A stretch of DNA of 54,694 bases, from NCBI GenBank assembly GCA_964645155.1, contig CAZYBG010000010.1, positions 1-54,694 on the forward strand, given 5' to 3'. Under the pieces are notes generated by a model, which was not told the origin of the DNA, made no database searches, and saw nothing but the letters and a program-made list of their open reading frames with translations. The position numbers were made by a program, and so were the translations under genes. How positions within the stretch are numbered: the first letter of the stretch is position 1; every line of letters starts with the position of its first letter. Shown here one piece after another: positions 33,094 to 41,882 of this stretch. The stretch comes from CAZYBG01 sp964645155 (GTDB lineage: Bacteria; Pseudomonadota; Alphaproteobacteria; Rhodobacterales; Rhodobacteraceae).

Positions 33094-33218
33094 CGGGGCG
33101 CTCCTGCGGCGGCGGTCTGGGCGCAAGATGCGTGCCCGGCCGCCGCCGCGATAGCCCCTTCACGGCCCGTTGATCCGGCGCGAGGCCGCGGCCCGGTTCC
33201 GGCACCGGCAGGGGACAT

Positions 33219-33260
33219 GGCTGAAACATTTGCCCTGCCGCGGGGCAGTACGTTTCAGCC
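33219..33260. repeat. long imperfect stem-loop upstream of rpmH
   Basis: GGCTGAAAC (33219-33227) pairs perfectly with GTTTCAGCC (33252-33260). Inside, TGCCC (33231-33235) pairs with GGGCA (33243-33247) across a seven-base GC loop. The outer arms are less GC-rich than their surroundings, so chance is less likely. It lies between the divergent TVP38 and rpmH genes. Possible roles are an operator with dyad symmetry, an RNA element in the TVP38 leader, or a terminator for a short transcript. Confidence 0.45.
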
Positions 33261-33289
33261 TCGGCCGCCGGAAAGGCCGCCGAGGCGCG

Positions 33290-33316
33290 TTGACTTGCGC
33301 GACCCCGCCGCATAAA
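33290..33316 (+). promoter_or_regulatory. rpmH promoter candidate
   Basis: TTGACT (33290-33295) and CATAAA (33311-33316) are spaced by 15 bases and sit 70 bases upstream of the rpmH ATG. Spacing is short, but both hexamers stand out from GC-rich DNA. Confidence 0.45.
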
Positions 33317-33386
33317 GGACGGGCTTCCAGGATTTCGGGCCCTCGAATCCCTGCCGGTTCGGGCCCAAGGATGCGGAGTTGGAGCG

Positions 33387-33521
33387 ATGAAGCGCACCTA
33401 CCAGCCCTCGAACCTCGTGCGGAAGCGCCGCCACGGCTTTCGCGCGCGCATGGCCACCAAAGGTGGTCGCGTCATCCTGAACGCGCGCCGCGCCAAGGGC
33501 CGCAAGCGCCTTTCGGCCTGA
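33387..33521 (+). CDS. rpmH: 50S ribosomal protein L34
   Basis: The 44-residue protein MKRTYQPSNLVRKRRHGF... is the classic L34: very basic, with RMATKGGRVILNARRAKGRK at its end. GGAG precedes the ATG. It is followed by rnpA after 19 bases, as in nearly all bacteria. Confidence 0.97.
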   Translation: MKRTYQPSNLVRKRRHGFRARMATKGGRVILNARRAKGRKRLSA

Positions 33522-33540
33522 GACGCCGCAGCGAGATGCC

Positions 33541-33960
33541 ATGACAGCGCCGGACTCCGCCGCGGCAGGCCATGAGGCCGGGGCCACGGGGGCTCCGGTG
33601 CGTTTCGTTCTGGTCGGTCTCCGGCGCCGCGCGGACTTTCTGAACTGTGCCCGGGCCGCCCGGCAGGGGCTGCCGGGCTTTCTCCTGCAGGCGCGGCGGC
33701 GCGCGGCGGGCGAGGCCGCGACGGCCGACATCCTGCGTGTCGGCTTCACCGCTTCGCGCAAGGTGGGCAACGCGGTGGCGCGGAACCGCGCCAAGCGGCG
33801 CCTGCGCGAGGCAGCGCGCCAGGTTCTGCCCGAAGCAGGATCCCCGGGGTGGGACTACGTGCTCGTCGCCCGCCCGGACGCCACCACGAGCCGGCCCTTC
33901 GACGCCCTGCTGGACGACCTGCGCGCCGGCCTGCGCAAGGTCCACCGCGCCGGGCGATGA
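33541..33960 (+). CDS. rnpA: ribonuclease P protein component
   Basis: A 139-residue protein that assists the catalytic RNA of RNase P in trimming tRNA 5-prime ends. The diagnostic RNR motif appears as GNAVARNRAKRRLREAAR near residue 80, with RVGFTASRKVG before it. About 20 N-terminal residues before VRFVLVGLRRRADFLN are a low-complexity extension. Its TGA overlaps the yidD start. Confidence 0.94.
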   Translation: MTAPDSAAAGHEAGATGAPVRFVLVGLRRRADFLNCARAARQGLPGFLLQARRRAAGEAATADILRVGFTASRKVGNAVARNRAKRRLREAARQVLPEAGSPGWDYVLVARPDATTSRPFDALLDDLRAGLRKVHRAGR

Positions 33961-34211
33961 CCCCCCTCGCCCACCTCGTCGCGCTGCCGGTCCGGGCCTA
34001 TCGGTTTCTCCTGTCGCCTTGGGTCGGGCACGGCTGCCGCTATCAGCCCACCTGCTCGGCCTATGCGCTCGAGGCGCTCGAGCGGCACGGCGCGGCCCGT
34101 GGCAGCTGGCTCGCCCTGCGCCGGATCCTGCGCTGCCATCCGTGGGGCAGGTCGGGCTACGACCCGGTGCCCGGCGCCGATCCGGCGCATGACCGGGCAG
34201 ACCGGGGCTGA
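33957..34211 (+). CDS. yidD: membrane protein insertion efficiency factor YidD
   Basis: An 84-residue protein with the YidD signature: ALPVRAYRFLLSPWVG, CRYQPTCSAYALEAL and RCHPWGRSGYDPVP. The cysteines and amphipathic N-terminal helix are typical. It aids YidC-dependent insertion. It starts at an ATGA overlap with rnpA. Downstream, engB begins its stop only five bases away on the other strand, leaving no room for a terminator. Confidence 0.93.
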   Translation: MTPLAHLVALPVRAYRFLLSPWVGHGCRYQPTCSAYALEALERHGAARGSWLALRRILRCHPWGRSGYDPVPGADPAHDRADRG

Positions 34212-34216
34212 CATCC

Positions 34217-34867
34217 TCAGGCCAGGGCCGCGATTGCCGCGCGCAGCGTCTCGATGCCGAGACCCTTCTCGGCCGAGGTCAGCATGATCTCTGGGAACGC
34301 AGCCGGGTGCCGCCCGAGCGCGGAGCGCACCTGCGCCAGCGTGCGCTCATGCTCGGCCGTGCCGATTTTGTCGGCCTTGGTCAGTACCACCTGGAAGGTG
34401 ACCGCGGCGCCGTCGAGCAACGCCAGGATCTCCTCGTCAACCGCCTTGATGCCGTGCCGCGCGTCGATCAGCACGAAGGCGCGCCGGAGCGTCGCGCGGC
34501 CGGAGAGATAGGCCTTGAGAAGCTGCTGCCACTTGCGCACGACCGCGATAGGCGCCTCGGCGTAGCCATAGCCCGGCAGGTCGACCAGATAGTGGGCGGG
34601 GCCGAGGGTGAAGTAGTTGATCTCCTGCGTCCGGCCCGGCGTGTTCGAGGCGCGCGCAAGGTTCTTGCGGCCGGTCAGCGCGTTGATGAGCGTGGACTTG
34701 CCGACGTTCGAGCGCCCGGCGAAGCAGACTTCGGCCCGGTCGGCCGGCGGCAGGCCGTCGATCGCGACGACGCCCTTGAGGAACTCCGCCCCGCCGGCAA
34801 AAAGCCGGCGCCCGGCTTCGCGCGCGGCATCGCCGGGTTCGGGGGTCAGGGGGAACGGCAGGCTCAC
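34217..34867 (-). CDS. engB: ribosome biogenesis GTPase EngB (YihA/YsxC)
   Basis: A 216-residue TRAFAC GTPase: GRSNVGKST (G1) near residue 52, NTPGRTQEI (G2), DLPGYGYAEA (G3), TKADKI (G4) and SAEKGLG (G5). It helps 50S assembly. The GTG start at 34867 overlaps the MOSC stop. It is the third gene of yidC-mosC-engB. Confidence 0.94.
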   Translation of the reverse strand: MSLPFPLTPEPGDAAREAGRRLFAGGAEFLKGVVAIDGLPPADRAEVCFAGRSNVGKSTLINALTGRKNLARASNTPGRTQEINYFTLGPAHYLVDLPGYGYAEAPIAVVRKWQQLLKAYLSGRATLRRAFVLIDARHGIKAVDEEILALLDGAAVTFQVVLTKADKIGTAEHERTLAQVRSALGRHPAAFPEIMLTSAEKGLGIETLRAAIAALA

Positions 34868-35607
34868 CGGAGGTCCACCGCATCGCCCGTCGCGACCCGG
34901 CCGCCCGTCACGACCGTGGCGTAGACCCCGAAGTCCTGGTGGCCGTAGCCACCCGCCAGCGCGCCGAGGGTGTCGGCGTCGGCGATGCCTGTCTCGGGGT
35001 TCGCCTCGGTCGCCTTGCAGCGCGTGATCGGCGTCTCGATCCTCAGTTCCGCCATGCCGACCCGGATCGTGCGGCCGACAAGATCGAACTCCTCCCAGGG
35101 CGCGAGGCCGTCGAGCCAGAGGTTGCCGCGCCAGCGGTGGATCGAAAGCGCGCGGCCGAGCCGCTGTCCGAGGGCGCGGTTCGAGGCGAGATTCAGGACC
35201 GAGACGAACGGCTCGGCCACGTCGGTGAAGGCAGACCCGGCCGCGCGCACGATCCGCGACGGCGCGGGGCGGTTGTCGGGCCAGAGCGGCCGCAACCAGC
35301 CGATGATCGCTGCGGCGTCGGCCGGGTCGTCGGGGTCGCCCGCGACCTCGCCGGCCGAGGGGTGCGACAGGCGGAGGCGCGGGCCGGACAGATCGGCCTG
35401 CACCGCCATCAGGGCGGGGGCCGCCACGCCGCGCAGGAAGTTCTGCTTCGGCGCCCAGCCGCCATCGAGCCGCGCGGCCTCGTGCGCGACGGCCCACACC
35501 CGGTCCATCGGCAGCGTCCGGCTGGCGGTCAGGTCGGCATGGCCGATCTCCTCCCGGCCGACCGCCTTGACCGGATGCCTGACGATATGGGCAAGCCGCG
35601 CCGTCAC
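34864..35607 (-). CDS. MOSC domain protein
   Basis: A 247-residue MOSC protein. The N-terminal beta-barrel begins IVRHPVKAVGREEIGHADL and the C-terminal MOSC core has RWRGNLWLDGLAPWEEFDLVG (as RWRGNLWLDGL and PWEEFDLVG) and TPITRCKATEANPETG, with the conserved cysteine that binds sulfur or molybdenum cofactor. Start GTG 35607 overlaps the yidC stop. Likely handles sulfur carried on a Cys or Moco; the partner is unknown. A MOSC gene between yidC and engB is usual in this group. Confidence 0.85.
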   Translation of the reverse strand: MTARLAHIVRHPVKAVGREEIGHADLTASRTLPMDRVWAVAHEAARLDGGWAPKQNFLRGVAAPALMAVQADLSGPRLRLSHPSAGEVAGDPDDPADAAAIIGWLRPLWPDNRPAPSRIVRAAGSAFTDVAEPFVSVLNLASNRALGQRLGRALSIHRWRGNLWLDGLAPWEEFDLVGRTIRVGMAELRIETPITRCKATEANPETGIADADTLGALAGGYGHQDFGVYATVVTGGRVATGDAVDLR

Positions 35608-37430
35608 TTCTTGCCGGGCTTCTTCGGCTCGGTCGCCGGCTCGCCCTTCTTGCGCAGGAAGCCAGACCGGATGTTGCCGAAGATGTCGGGCCGGTGCCCG
35701 TGATTCCACATGATCAGATACTGCTGGACGAAGGTGATGACGTTGTTGGTGATCCAGTAGACGATCAGGCCCGAGGCGAACGAGCCGAGCATGAACATGA
35801 AAATCCACGGCATCCAGGCGAAAATCGCCGCCTGCGTGGCGTCGGTGGGCGCCGGGTTCAGCTTCTGCTGCAGCCACATCGAGATGCCGAGAAGGATCGG
35901 CAGCACGCCGATGAAGATCAGCGCGAGGAGGCTGCCCGGCTCGGGCGCGGCCCAAGGCAGCAGGCCGAACAGGTTGAAGATCGACGACGGGTCGGGCGCC
36001 GAAAGGTCCTGCAGCCAGCCGAAGAACGGCGCGTGGCGCAGCTCGATCGTGACGAAGATCACCTTGTAGAGCGAGAAGAAGATCGGGATCTGCAGGAGGA
36101 TCGGAAGGCAGCCCGCGGCGGGGTTCACCTTCTCCTTCTTGTAGAGCTCCATCATCTCCTTCTGCAGGCGCATCCGGTCGTCGCCCGCGCGCTCCTTGAT
36201 CTTCTCCATTTCGGGCTGGAGTTCCTTCATCCGCGCCATCGAGACGTAGGACTTCCGCGCCAGCGGGAAGAGCAGCGCCTTGAGGATGAAGGTCAGCGCG
36301 ATGATCGCGAGACCCATGTTGCCAATCTGGGCGTTGAGCCAGTGCAGCACCGCGAAGATCGGCTTGGTGAGGTAGAAGAACCAGCCCCAGTCGATCGAGT
36401 CGACGAATTTCGGGATGCCGAGGTCGTTCTGGTAGTGCCGGATCGTCGCCCACTCCTTCGCGCCGGCGAAGAGGCGGGTCGAGACCTCGGCCGTGGCGCC
36501 GGGCGCGACAGTGACCGCCGGCAGGCGGTACGAGGTGCGGTAGAGGTCGCCCTGCGGCAGGTACTTGGCGACCGCGGTGAAGGGCTGGCCCGAGGGCGGC
36601 ACGAGGACGGTCTGCCAGTAGTGATCGGTGAAGCCGATCCAGCCCTGCGAGGCGACCTCGGTCACCTCGGACGGCCCGCCCTCCTCGACGACCGGGGGCA
36701 GGTCGGCAAGGTCGCCGTAGGTGATCTCGTCGAGCGTGCCATCGGCGACCTGGACGACGCCCTCGTGCAGAATGAAGAAGCCCCGCAGATCACCGGGCAG
36801 GCCCTGCCGCTCGACCACGCCGTAGGGATAGATCGACGCGGCGGCCGCGCCGCCGTTCTCGACGGCGTCGGTGACGGTGAAGAGGTAGTCCTCGTCGACC
36901 GCGATCGTGCGCCGGAAGACGAGGCCGGCGGGATTGGTCCATTCGAGGACGATCGGCGCGCCGGTGCCGAGAGTGGCGCCGCCAACCTGGGTCCAGACCG
37001 TCTCGGGGCCGGGCAGCGCCGCGGGATCGGCGCCCGCCTCGGCCGCCGACCAGCCGAAATAGGCGTACTGCGCGCCCTGGGTTCCCGCCGCCGAGAGCAG
37101 CGTGACGTCCGGCGAGCCGTCGTCGATCGTGACCTGATAGTCCTTGAGCGTCAGATCGTCGATCCGCGCGCCGCGGAGCGAGATCGACCCGGCCAGGCGC
37201 GGCGTGTCGATCGCCACGCGCGGCGCATCGGCCACGGGATCGGCGCCCGGTTCGGTCGGGGCCACCGAGGGCTCGGCGCCGGTCACGGCGACATCGGGCG
37301 CCGTGACCGAGGCCGGGGTCTCGGCGGGCGGCAGCGCGGGTTCCGGAGGGGGGACGAGCCAGAACCAGACCAGGATGACGAGAAAGCTCAGCGCCGTCGC
37401 CAGGATGAGGTTCTTGTTCTGGTCGTCCAT
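35604..37430 (-). CDS. yidC: membrane protein insertase YidC
   Basis: A 608-residue insertase. Span 1 is LILATALSFLVILVWFWLV, a Pro/Ala-rich linker and a large periplasmic beta-sandwich (about 60-360) follow, then five spans of the 60KD_IMP core: MGLAIIALTFILKALLFPLA, FFSLYKVIFVTIEL, LPILLGISMWLQQKLNP. The C-terminal tail is basic (RKKGEPATEPKKPGKK) for ribosome contact. ATG 37430 (MDDQNKN) is the family start. It leads yidC-mosC-engB on the strand opposite to rpmH-rnpA-yidD. Confidence 0.96.
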   Translation of the reverse strand: MDDQNKNLILATALSFLVILVWFWLVPPPEPALPPAETPASVTAPDVAVTGAEPSVAPTEPGADPVADAPRVAIDTPRLAGSISLRGARIDDLTLKDYQVTIDDGSPDVTLLSAAGTQGAQYAYFGWSAAEAGADPAALPGPETVWTQVGGATLGTGAPIVLEWTNPAGLVFRRTIAVDEDYLFTVTDAVENGGAAAASIYPYGVVERQGLPGDLRGFFILHEGVVQVADGTLDEITYGDLADLPPVVEEGGPSEVTEVASQGWIGFTDHYWQTVLVPPSGQPFTAVAKYLPQGDLYRTSYRLPAVTVAPGATAEVSTRLFAGAKEWATIRHYQNDLGIPKFVDSIDWGWFFYLTKPIFAVLHWLNAQIGNMGLAIIALTFILKALLFPLARKSYVSMARMKELQPEMEKIKERAGDDRMRLQKEMMELYKKEKVNPAAGCLPILLQIPIFFSLYKVIFVTIELRHAPFFGWLQDLSAPDPSSIFNLFGLLPWAAPEPGSLLALIFIGVLPILLGISMWLQQKLNPAPTDATQAAIFAWMPWIFMFMLGSFASGLIVYWITNNVITFVQQYLIMWNHGHRPDIFGNIRSGFLRKKGEPATEPKKPGKK

Positions 37431-37597
37431 CTGGGCGAAGTTCCTGCCGGTCTCGCGAAAGTCTGGCAGGTTCAACAATCCGGGGGCCGAAAGGTCAAGG
37501 GGAATCCCCGGCTCATGCCGCCGCGGGCAGCCGAACGCCGCGACGGGCGGCGGCGCCGGCCGGGCGACGCGGGCGGCAGCCGCCGGCCGGCGTGCCC

Positions 37598-39130
37598 TCA
37601 GGTCGTCCGCCGCCGCAGCGTCGCGGGCAGGGCCAACTTCCCGGCATGGCGTTCCATCCAGGCGATGGTCTCGGCGAACGGCATCGGGCGGGCGATGCCG
37701 AAGCCCTGCACGTGGCCGCAGCCGAGTTCGGCCAGCATCGTATGCTCGCCCACCCGTTCGACGCCCTCGGCCACGGTGTCGACCTCAAGCCGCTGCGCCA
37801 GATCGAGGATCGCCGCCACCATCCGCCGGCGGCCGGGATCGCGATCCAGCCCGGCGACGAAGGACCGGTCGATCTTGATCCGACCGATCGCGAACCGCGA
37901 CACGGCAGCCAGCGAGGCGCTGCCGGTGCCAAAATCGTCGAGGTCGATCGTGCAGCCCAGGCGGGACAGATCGGCGATGGTCCGCCGGACACTATCGTCG
38001 CCCGGCCCGGCGACGACGGATTCGAGGACCTCCACCGCCAGACGGTCGGGCGTGAGGTCGAACCGGTCGAGATCCCAGCCGATGCGCTCGGCCAGGCGTG
38101 GGTCGCGCAGCTCGTCGGCCGAGAAGTTAATGCCGAGGCGGGGGACGAACAGCCCGGCCCGGGTCCAGTCCCGCATCGCGGTGAAGCCCTGGAACAGCAT
38201 CGCACGGCCGAGGCGGTCGAGCAGACCGGCCGCCTCGAGTACCGGAAGGAACTGCGCCGGCGCGATGATGCCGCGCTCCGGATGCTCCCAGCGGGCCAGC
38301 GCCTCGAACCCCGAGACGGCACCGTCTGCGCAGGCGATCTGGGGCTGGAACCAGGGCCGGATCTCGCCATCCTCGAGGGCGGCGACGACGTCTGCGTCCA
38401 GCGCATCGGGCCGTGCGGCGCGGGCCGGCCGTCCGGGCGCATGGGCACGGATCGAGGCCGGACCCGCCAGCCGCGCCTCGGCCAGCGCTGCGGACGCGGC
38501 GGCAAGCGCGGCCGCGCCGTTTACTGCGTTCAGCCCGAGGCAGAACCCCACCGACACGGTGGGCTCGACCAGGCCCGAGGCGAGCGGCGCCGGCGTCGCG
38601 GCCGCCGCCTGCAGCCGCGCGGCCACCTGCAGGGCGACGTCGATGTCGGCGCGGCGGATCGGGCCGAGGACGACCGCGAAGGCCGCGCCGTCCAGCCGCG
38701 CCAGGCGATCGGCACCGCGCAGGGCACCCTGGAGGTGCTGCCCCGTCCGCCGGGCGAACTCCTCGGCGGCGGCGGCCCCGTGCCGGGCGGCGAGCGTCTC
38801 GAAACCGTCGATGCCGACGGCCAGCACGATCGTCGACCGGCCGAGCCGCGGCGCCGAAGCGATCGCGCGATCTGCCGCCGCGACAGCCACCTCGACCGGC
38901 GGCAGTCCGTCGCCGGTGTCGCGCCCGGCATCCTCGGCCCCGCGTCCGGCGGTGTCCCGCCAGATCAGCGTCGCGCCGAGGAGGAACATCGCCGCGATCG
39001 CGGGCAGCGTGCCGCCCCCGGGCGCCGAGAGCGCGAGCAGGAGGGCCGGCAGGAACGGGACGAGTTCCAGGCGACGGAACACCTGCGCGCAGCGGCCGGC
39101 GGAACGAAGGATGGTCTGGTGTGACAGCAT
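37598..39130 (-). CDS. GGDEF (degenerate) - EAL cyclic-di-GMP phosphodiesterase
   Basis: A 510-residue protein with a membrane anchor near the N terminus (ELVPFLPALLLALSAPGGG, TLPAIAAMFLLGATLIW). The GGDEF-like domain has RLDGAAFAVVLG where GGDEF should be, so it is not a cyclase. The EAL domain is intact: GFEALARWEHPERG, NFSADELRD, EVLESVV, IDLDDFGTGSASL, KIDRSFV and TVAEGVE, all the metal and catalytic residues. It should hydrolyse c-di-GMP. It is transcribed alone between ttcA and yidC on the same strand. Confidence 0.88.
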   Translation of the reverse strand: MLSHQTILRSAGRCAQVFRRLELVPFLPALLLALSAPGGGTLPAIAAMFLLGATLIWRDTAGRGAEDAGRDTGDGLPPVEVAVAAADRAIASAPRLGRSTIVLAVGIDGFETLAARHGAAAAEEFARRTGQHLQGALRGADRLARLDGAAFAVVLGPIRRADIDVALQVAARLQAAAATPAPLASGLVEPTVSVGFCLGLNAVNGAAALAAASAALAEARLAGPASIRAHAPGRPARAARPDALDADVVAALEDGEIRPWFQPQIACADGAVSGFEALARWEHPERGIIAPAQFLPVLEAAGLLDRLGRAMLFQGFTAMRDWTRAGLFVPRLGINFSADELRDPRLAERIGWDLDRFDLTPDRLAVEVLESVVAGPGDDSVRRTIADLSRLGCTIDLDDFGTGSASLAAVSRFAIGRIKIDRSFVAGLDRDPGRRRMVAAILDLAQRLEVDTVAEGVERVGEHTMLAELGCGHVQGFGIARPMPFAETIAWMERHAGKLALPATLRRRTT

Positions 39131-39189
39131 CGGCAGTGCCCGCGAAGCGCGGCCAAGCCGACCGCCGCAAAAGCCTAGCGCGCGGTCCG

Positions 39190-40044
39190 TCAGCGCGCGG
39201 TTAACGCCGGCGGCACATCGCCCTGCCGCGACAGGCCGGCGAAATCGAACAGCCCGGGGTCGAGGAGATGCGAGGCGCGCGCGTTCATCAGGGCGCGGAA
39301 CATGACCTGCCGCCGGCCGGGGCTGCGCCGCTCCCACTCGTCGAGGATCGCCTTGACCTGCTGGCGCTGCAGCCCGTCCTGCGAGCCGCAGAGATCGCAG
39401 GGGATGATCGGGTAGTTCATCGCCCGGGCGAAGCGGTCGCAATCGGCCTCTGCCACGAAGGCGAGCGGCCGGTAGACGAAGAGATCGCCCTCCTCGTTCA
39501 CGAGCTTGGGCGGCATCGTGGCGAGCCGCCCGCCGTGGAAGAGGTTCATGAAGAACGTCTCGAGGATGTCGTCGCGGTGGTGGCCGAGAACGACCGCGGA
39601 ACACCCTTCCTCGCGCGCGATGCGGTAGAGGTTGCCGCGCCGCAGACGCGAGCAGAGCGCGCAGTAGGTGCGCCCCTGGGGCACCTTGTCCACGACGATC
39701 GAGTAGGTATCGCGGTACTCGATCCGGTGCGGCACGCCCATCCGGGTCAGGAACTCCGGCAGCACCGTCGCGGGAAAGCCGGGCTGCCCCTGATCGAGAT
39801 TGCATGCCAGAAGCTCCACCGGCAGGAGCCCGCGCCATTGCAGTTCGGTCAGTGCGGCGAGCAGCGTGTAGCTGTCCTTGCCGCCCGACATGCAGACGAG
39901 CCACCTGGCGCCGCGCTCCACCATGCCGTAGGTATCGATCGCCTCGCGCGTGGCGCGGACGATGCGCTTGCGCAGCTTGCGGAACCCGGTCGTCGTCGGC
40001 GCGCCGCGGAAGAGCGGGTGGATGTCATCGGCGTCGTCGCGCAT
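39190..40044 (-). CDS. ttcA: tRNA 2-thiocytidine synthetase TtcA
   Basis: A 284-residue PP-loop ATPase: SGGKDSYTLLAAL near residue 54 binds ATP, CALCSRLRRG near 132 and CDLCGSQDGLQ near 217 provide the cysteines for the Fe-S cluster. It thiolates C32 of certain tRNAs, including tRNA-Arg(ICG), the type encoded at 29386. Start ATG 40044 (MRDDADDIHPLF). Confidence 0.93.
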   Translation of the reverse strand: MRDDADDIHPLFRGAPTTTGFRKLRKRIVRATREAIDTYGMVERGARWLVCMSGGKDSYTLLAALTELQWRGLLPVELLACNLDQGQPGFPATVLPEFLTRMGVPHRIEYRDTYSIVVDKVPQGRTYCALCSRLRRGNLYRIAREEGCSAVVLGHHRDDILETFFMNLFHGGRLATMPPKLVNEEGDLFVYRPLAFVAEADCDRFARAMNYPIIPCDLCGSQDGLQRQQVKAILDEWERRSPGRRQVMFRALMNARASHLLDPGLFDFAGLSRQGDVPPALTAR

Positions 40045-40097
40045 GGGCGGCCTCCCTCGGGCGTTCCTCTGCCACAGGGGGGCCCGGCGCGAAAGCC

Positions 40098-40835
40098 TCA
40101 GACGTGCTGGCCGGCGTTCACCTGGATCTCGGTGCCGGTGACGTAGCTTGCATGGTCCGAACAGAGAAACCAGATGACGTCGGCCACTTCCGACGGCTGG
40201 CCGAGGCGACGCAGCGGCAGCCCTTCGACGATCTTCTCGGTGCCGGGCGAGAGGATCGAGGTCTCGACCTCGCCCGGGGCGATCGCGTTGACGCGCACCC
40301 CGAGCGGCCCGAAATCGTGCGCCATCTCGCGCGTGAGCGCGGCAAGGGCTGCCTTTGAGGTCGCGTAGGCGGCTCCGGCGAAGGGATGAACCCGCGCGCC
40401 GGCGATCGAGGTCACGTTGACCACGGCGCCCTTCGCGGCCGCCAGCTCGTCCTGCAGCCCCCGCGCGAGGACGACGGAGGCGAAGAAGTTGACGTGGAAC
40501 ACGTGGCCCCAGGTCCGCAGATCGGTCTCGAGCGTGTTGAGCCGGCTGCCGCCCGGCCCCTTCGGCGAGATGCCCGCGTTGTTCACCAGCGCGTCGAGAT
40601 GGCCGTCGAGCTTGTCGCGGATGATCGCGATGGCGGCGATGGTGTTCTTGGGGTCGGCGAGGTCGATCTCGATGTGGTTCTCCTCGCCGCCCGGCCAGGG
40701 GCAGCGCGCGTCGAAGGGCTGGCGCGAGCAGGTCAGGACCCGCCAGCCGCCGGCGGAGAACCGCTTGACGGTGGCGTGGCCGATCCCCCGGCTTGCCCCG
40801 GTCAGCACCAGCGTCTTCTGCCGCGTCTCGACCAT
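40098..40835 (-). CDS. SDR family oxidoreductase
   Basis: A 245-residue classical short-chain dehydrogenase. TGASRGIGHA at about 14-23 binds NAD(P), NNAGIS at about 86 is the structural motif, SIAGARVHPFAGAAYATSKAAL (as SIAGARVHPF and AAYATSKAAL) holds the Ser-Tyr-Lys triad, and IAPGEVETSIL follows. Substrate unknown. It is divergent from argB with a 110-base gap. Confidence 0.9.
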   Translation of the reverse strand: MVETRQKTLVLTGASRGIGHATVKRFSAGGWRVLTCSRQPFDARCPWPGGEENHIEIDLADPKNTIAAIAIIRDKLDGHLDALVNNAGISPKGPGGSRLNTLETDLRTWGHVFHVNFFASVVLARGLQDELAAAKGAVVNVTSIAGARVHPFAGAAYATSKAALAALTREMAHDFGPLGVRVNAIAPGEVETSILSPGTEKIVEGLPLRRLGQPSEVADVIWFLCSDHASYVTGTEIQVNAGQHV

Positions 40836-40945
40836 CGGCGCGCCCTCCGCCGGTCGAGACCTACCACTTCGGTCAGGAATGACAATCGGCCTTGGCAGGC
40901 CCGCTCCCCTGCCCTAACAAGAGGCCGCCTTCCCCGGGGTCAGCC

Positions 40946-41836
40946 ATGAAGAAGCAGACGATGAACCGCGACTGGATCGCCACCGCGCGCACGCTGTCCG
41001 AGGCGCTGCCCTATCTGCAGCGTTTCACCGGGGCGGTCGTCGTCATCAAGCTCGGCGGTCATGCGATGGGCAGCGACGAGGGGATGGCGTCCTTTGCGCG
41101 CGACGTTGTCCTGATGCGGCAGGTCGGCGTGAACCCGGTCGTCGTGCATGGCGGCGGGCCGATGATCAACGACCTGCTCGCCCGGCTCGGCGTCACGTCG
41201 AGCTTCGTCAAGGGCAAGCGCGTCACCGATGCGGCCACCGTCGAGGTGGTGGAGATGGTGCTGTCGGGCCTTGTCAACAAGCGCATCGTGCAGGCGATCA
41301 GCGCCGAAGGCGGGCGCGCGGTGGGCCTTTCGGGCAAGGACGCGAACCTGATGGTCTGCGAGGCGGACGATCCCGCACTCGGCTTCGTCGGCAGGCCCGT
41401 CGCCGTCGATCCCGGAGTGCTCCAGACGATCTTTGCGGGCGGGATGATCCCGGTGATCGCACCGGTCGGCATGGGCCGCAAGGGCGAGACGTTCAACATC
41501 AACGGCGACACCGCCGCCGGTGCCATCGCCGGCGCGCTCAAGGCCGACCGGCTTTTGCTGCTGACCGACGTGGCGGGCGTCAAGGACGCGGCCGGCGATG
41601 TGGTGACGCAACTCACCCCCGAGGACGTGCAGCGGCTGACGGCCGAGGGCGTGATCGCGGGCGGCATGATCCCGAAGACCGAGACCGCGCTCGCCGCGCT
41701 TCGGCAGGGTGTGCGCGCGGCGGTGATCCTCGACGGCCGCGCGCAGAACGCCTGCCTGCTCGAGCTTTTCACCGAGCATGGCGCCGGCACCATCATCCGT
41801 TCGACCAGGCCGCGGGTGCGGCCGCGCGGCGGCTGA
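40946..41836 (+). CDS. argB: acetylglutamate kinase
   Basis: A 296-residue amino-acid kinase, the second step of arginine synthesis. VVIKLGGHAMG near residue 33, VVHGGGPMINDLL near 67, FNINGDTAAGAIAGAL near 191 and GGMIPKTETALAAL near 247 are diagnostic. ATG 40946 was taken; ATG 40961 (MNRDWIATAR) is an alternative. Neither has a strong ribosome site. argB usually follows engB in this bacterial group; here it lies at the far end of an apparently inverted block. Confidence 0.95.
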   Translation: MKKQTMNRDWIATARTLSEALPYLQRFTGAVVVIKLGGHAMGSDEGMASFARDVVLMRQVGVNPVVVHGGGPMINDLLARLGVTSSFVKGKRVTDAATVEVVEMVLSGLVNKRIVQAISAEGGRAVGLSGKDANLMVCEADDPALGFVGRPVAVDPGVLQTIFAGGMIPVIAPVGMGRKGETFNINGDTAAGAIAGALKADRLLLLTDVAGVKDAAGDVVTQLTPEDVQRLTAEGVIAGGMIPKTETALAALRQGVRAAVILDGRAQNACLLELFTEHGAGTIIRSTRPRVRPRGG

Positions 41837-41882
41837 CGCCGCGCATTGCGCAAGGGCGGCCTTCGCGGGATGCTCGTGCGCG

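Noticed and set aside
33340..33386. tRNA-like TTCGAATC segment upstream of rpmH
   Set aside because: No cloverleaf can be formed around it.
35694..39305. A 1203-codon open frame on the plus strand
   Set aside because: It is antisense to yidC and the EAL gene, has no domain signature, and disagrees with clear homologies on the other strand.
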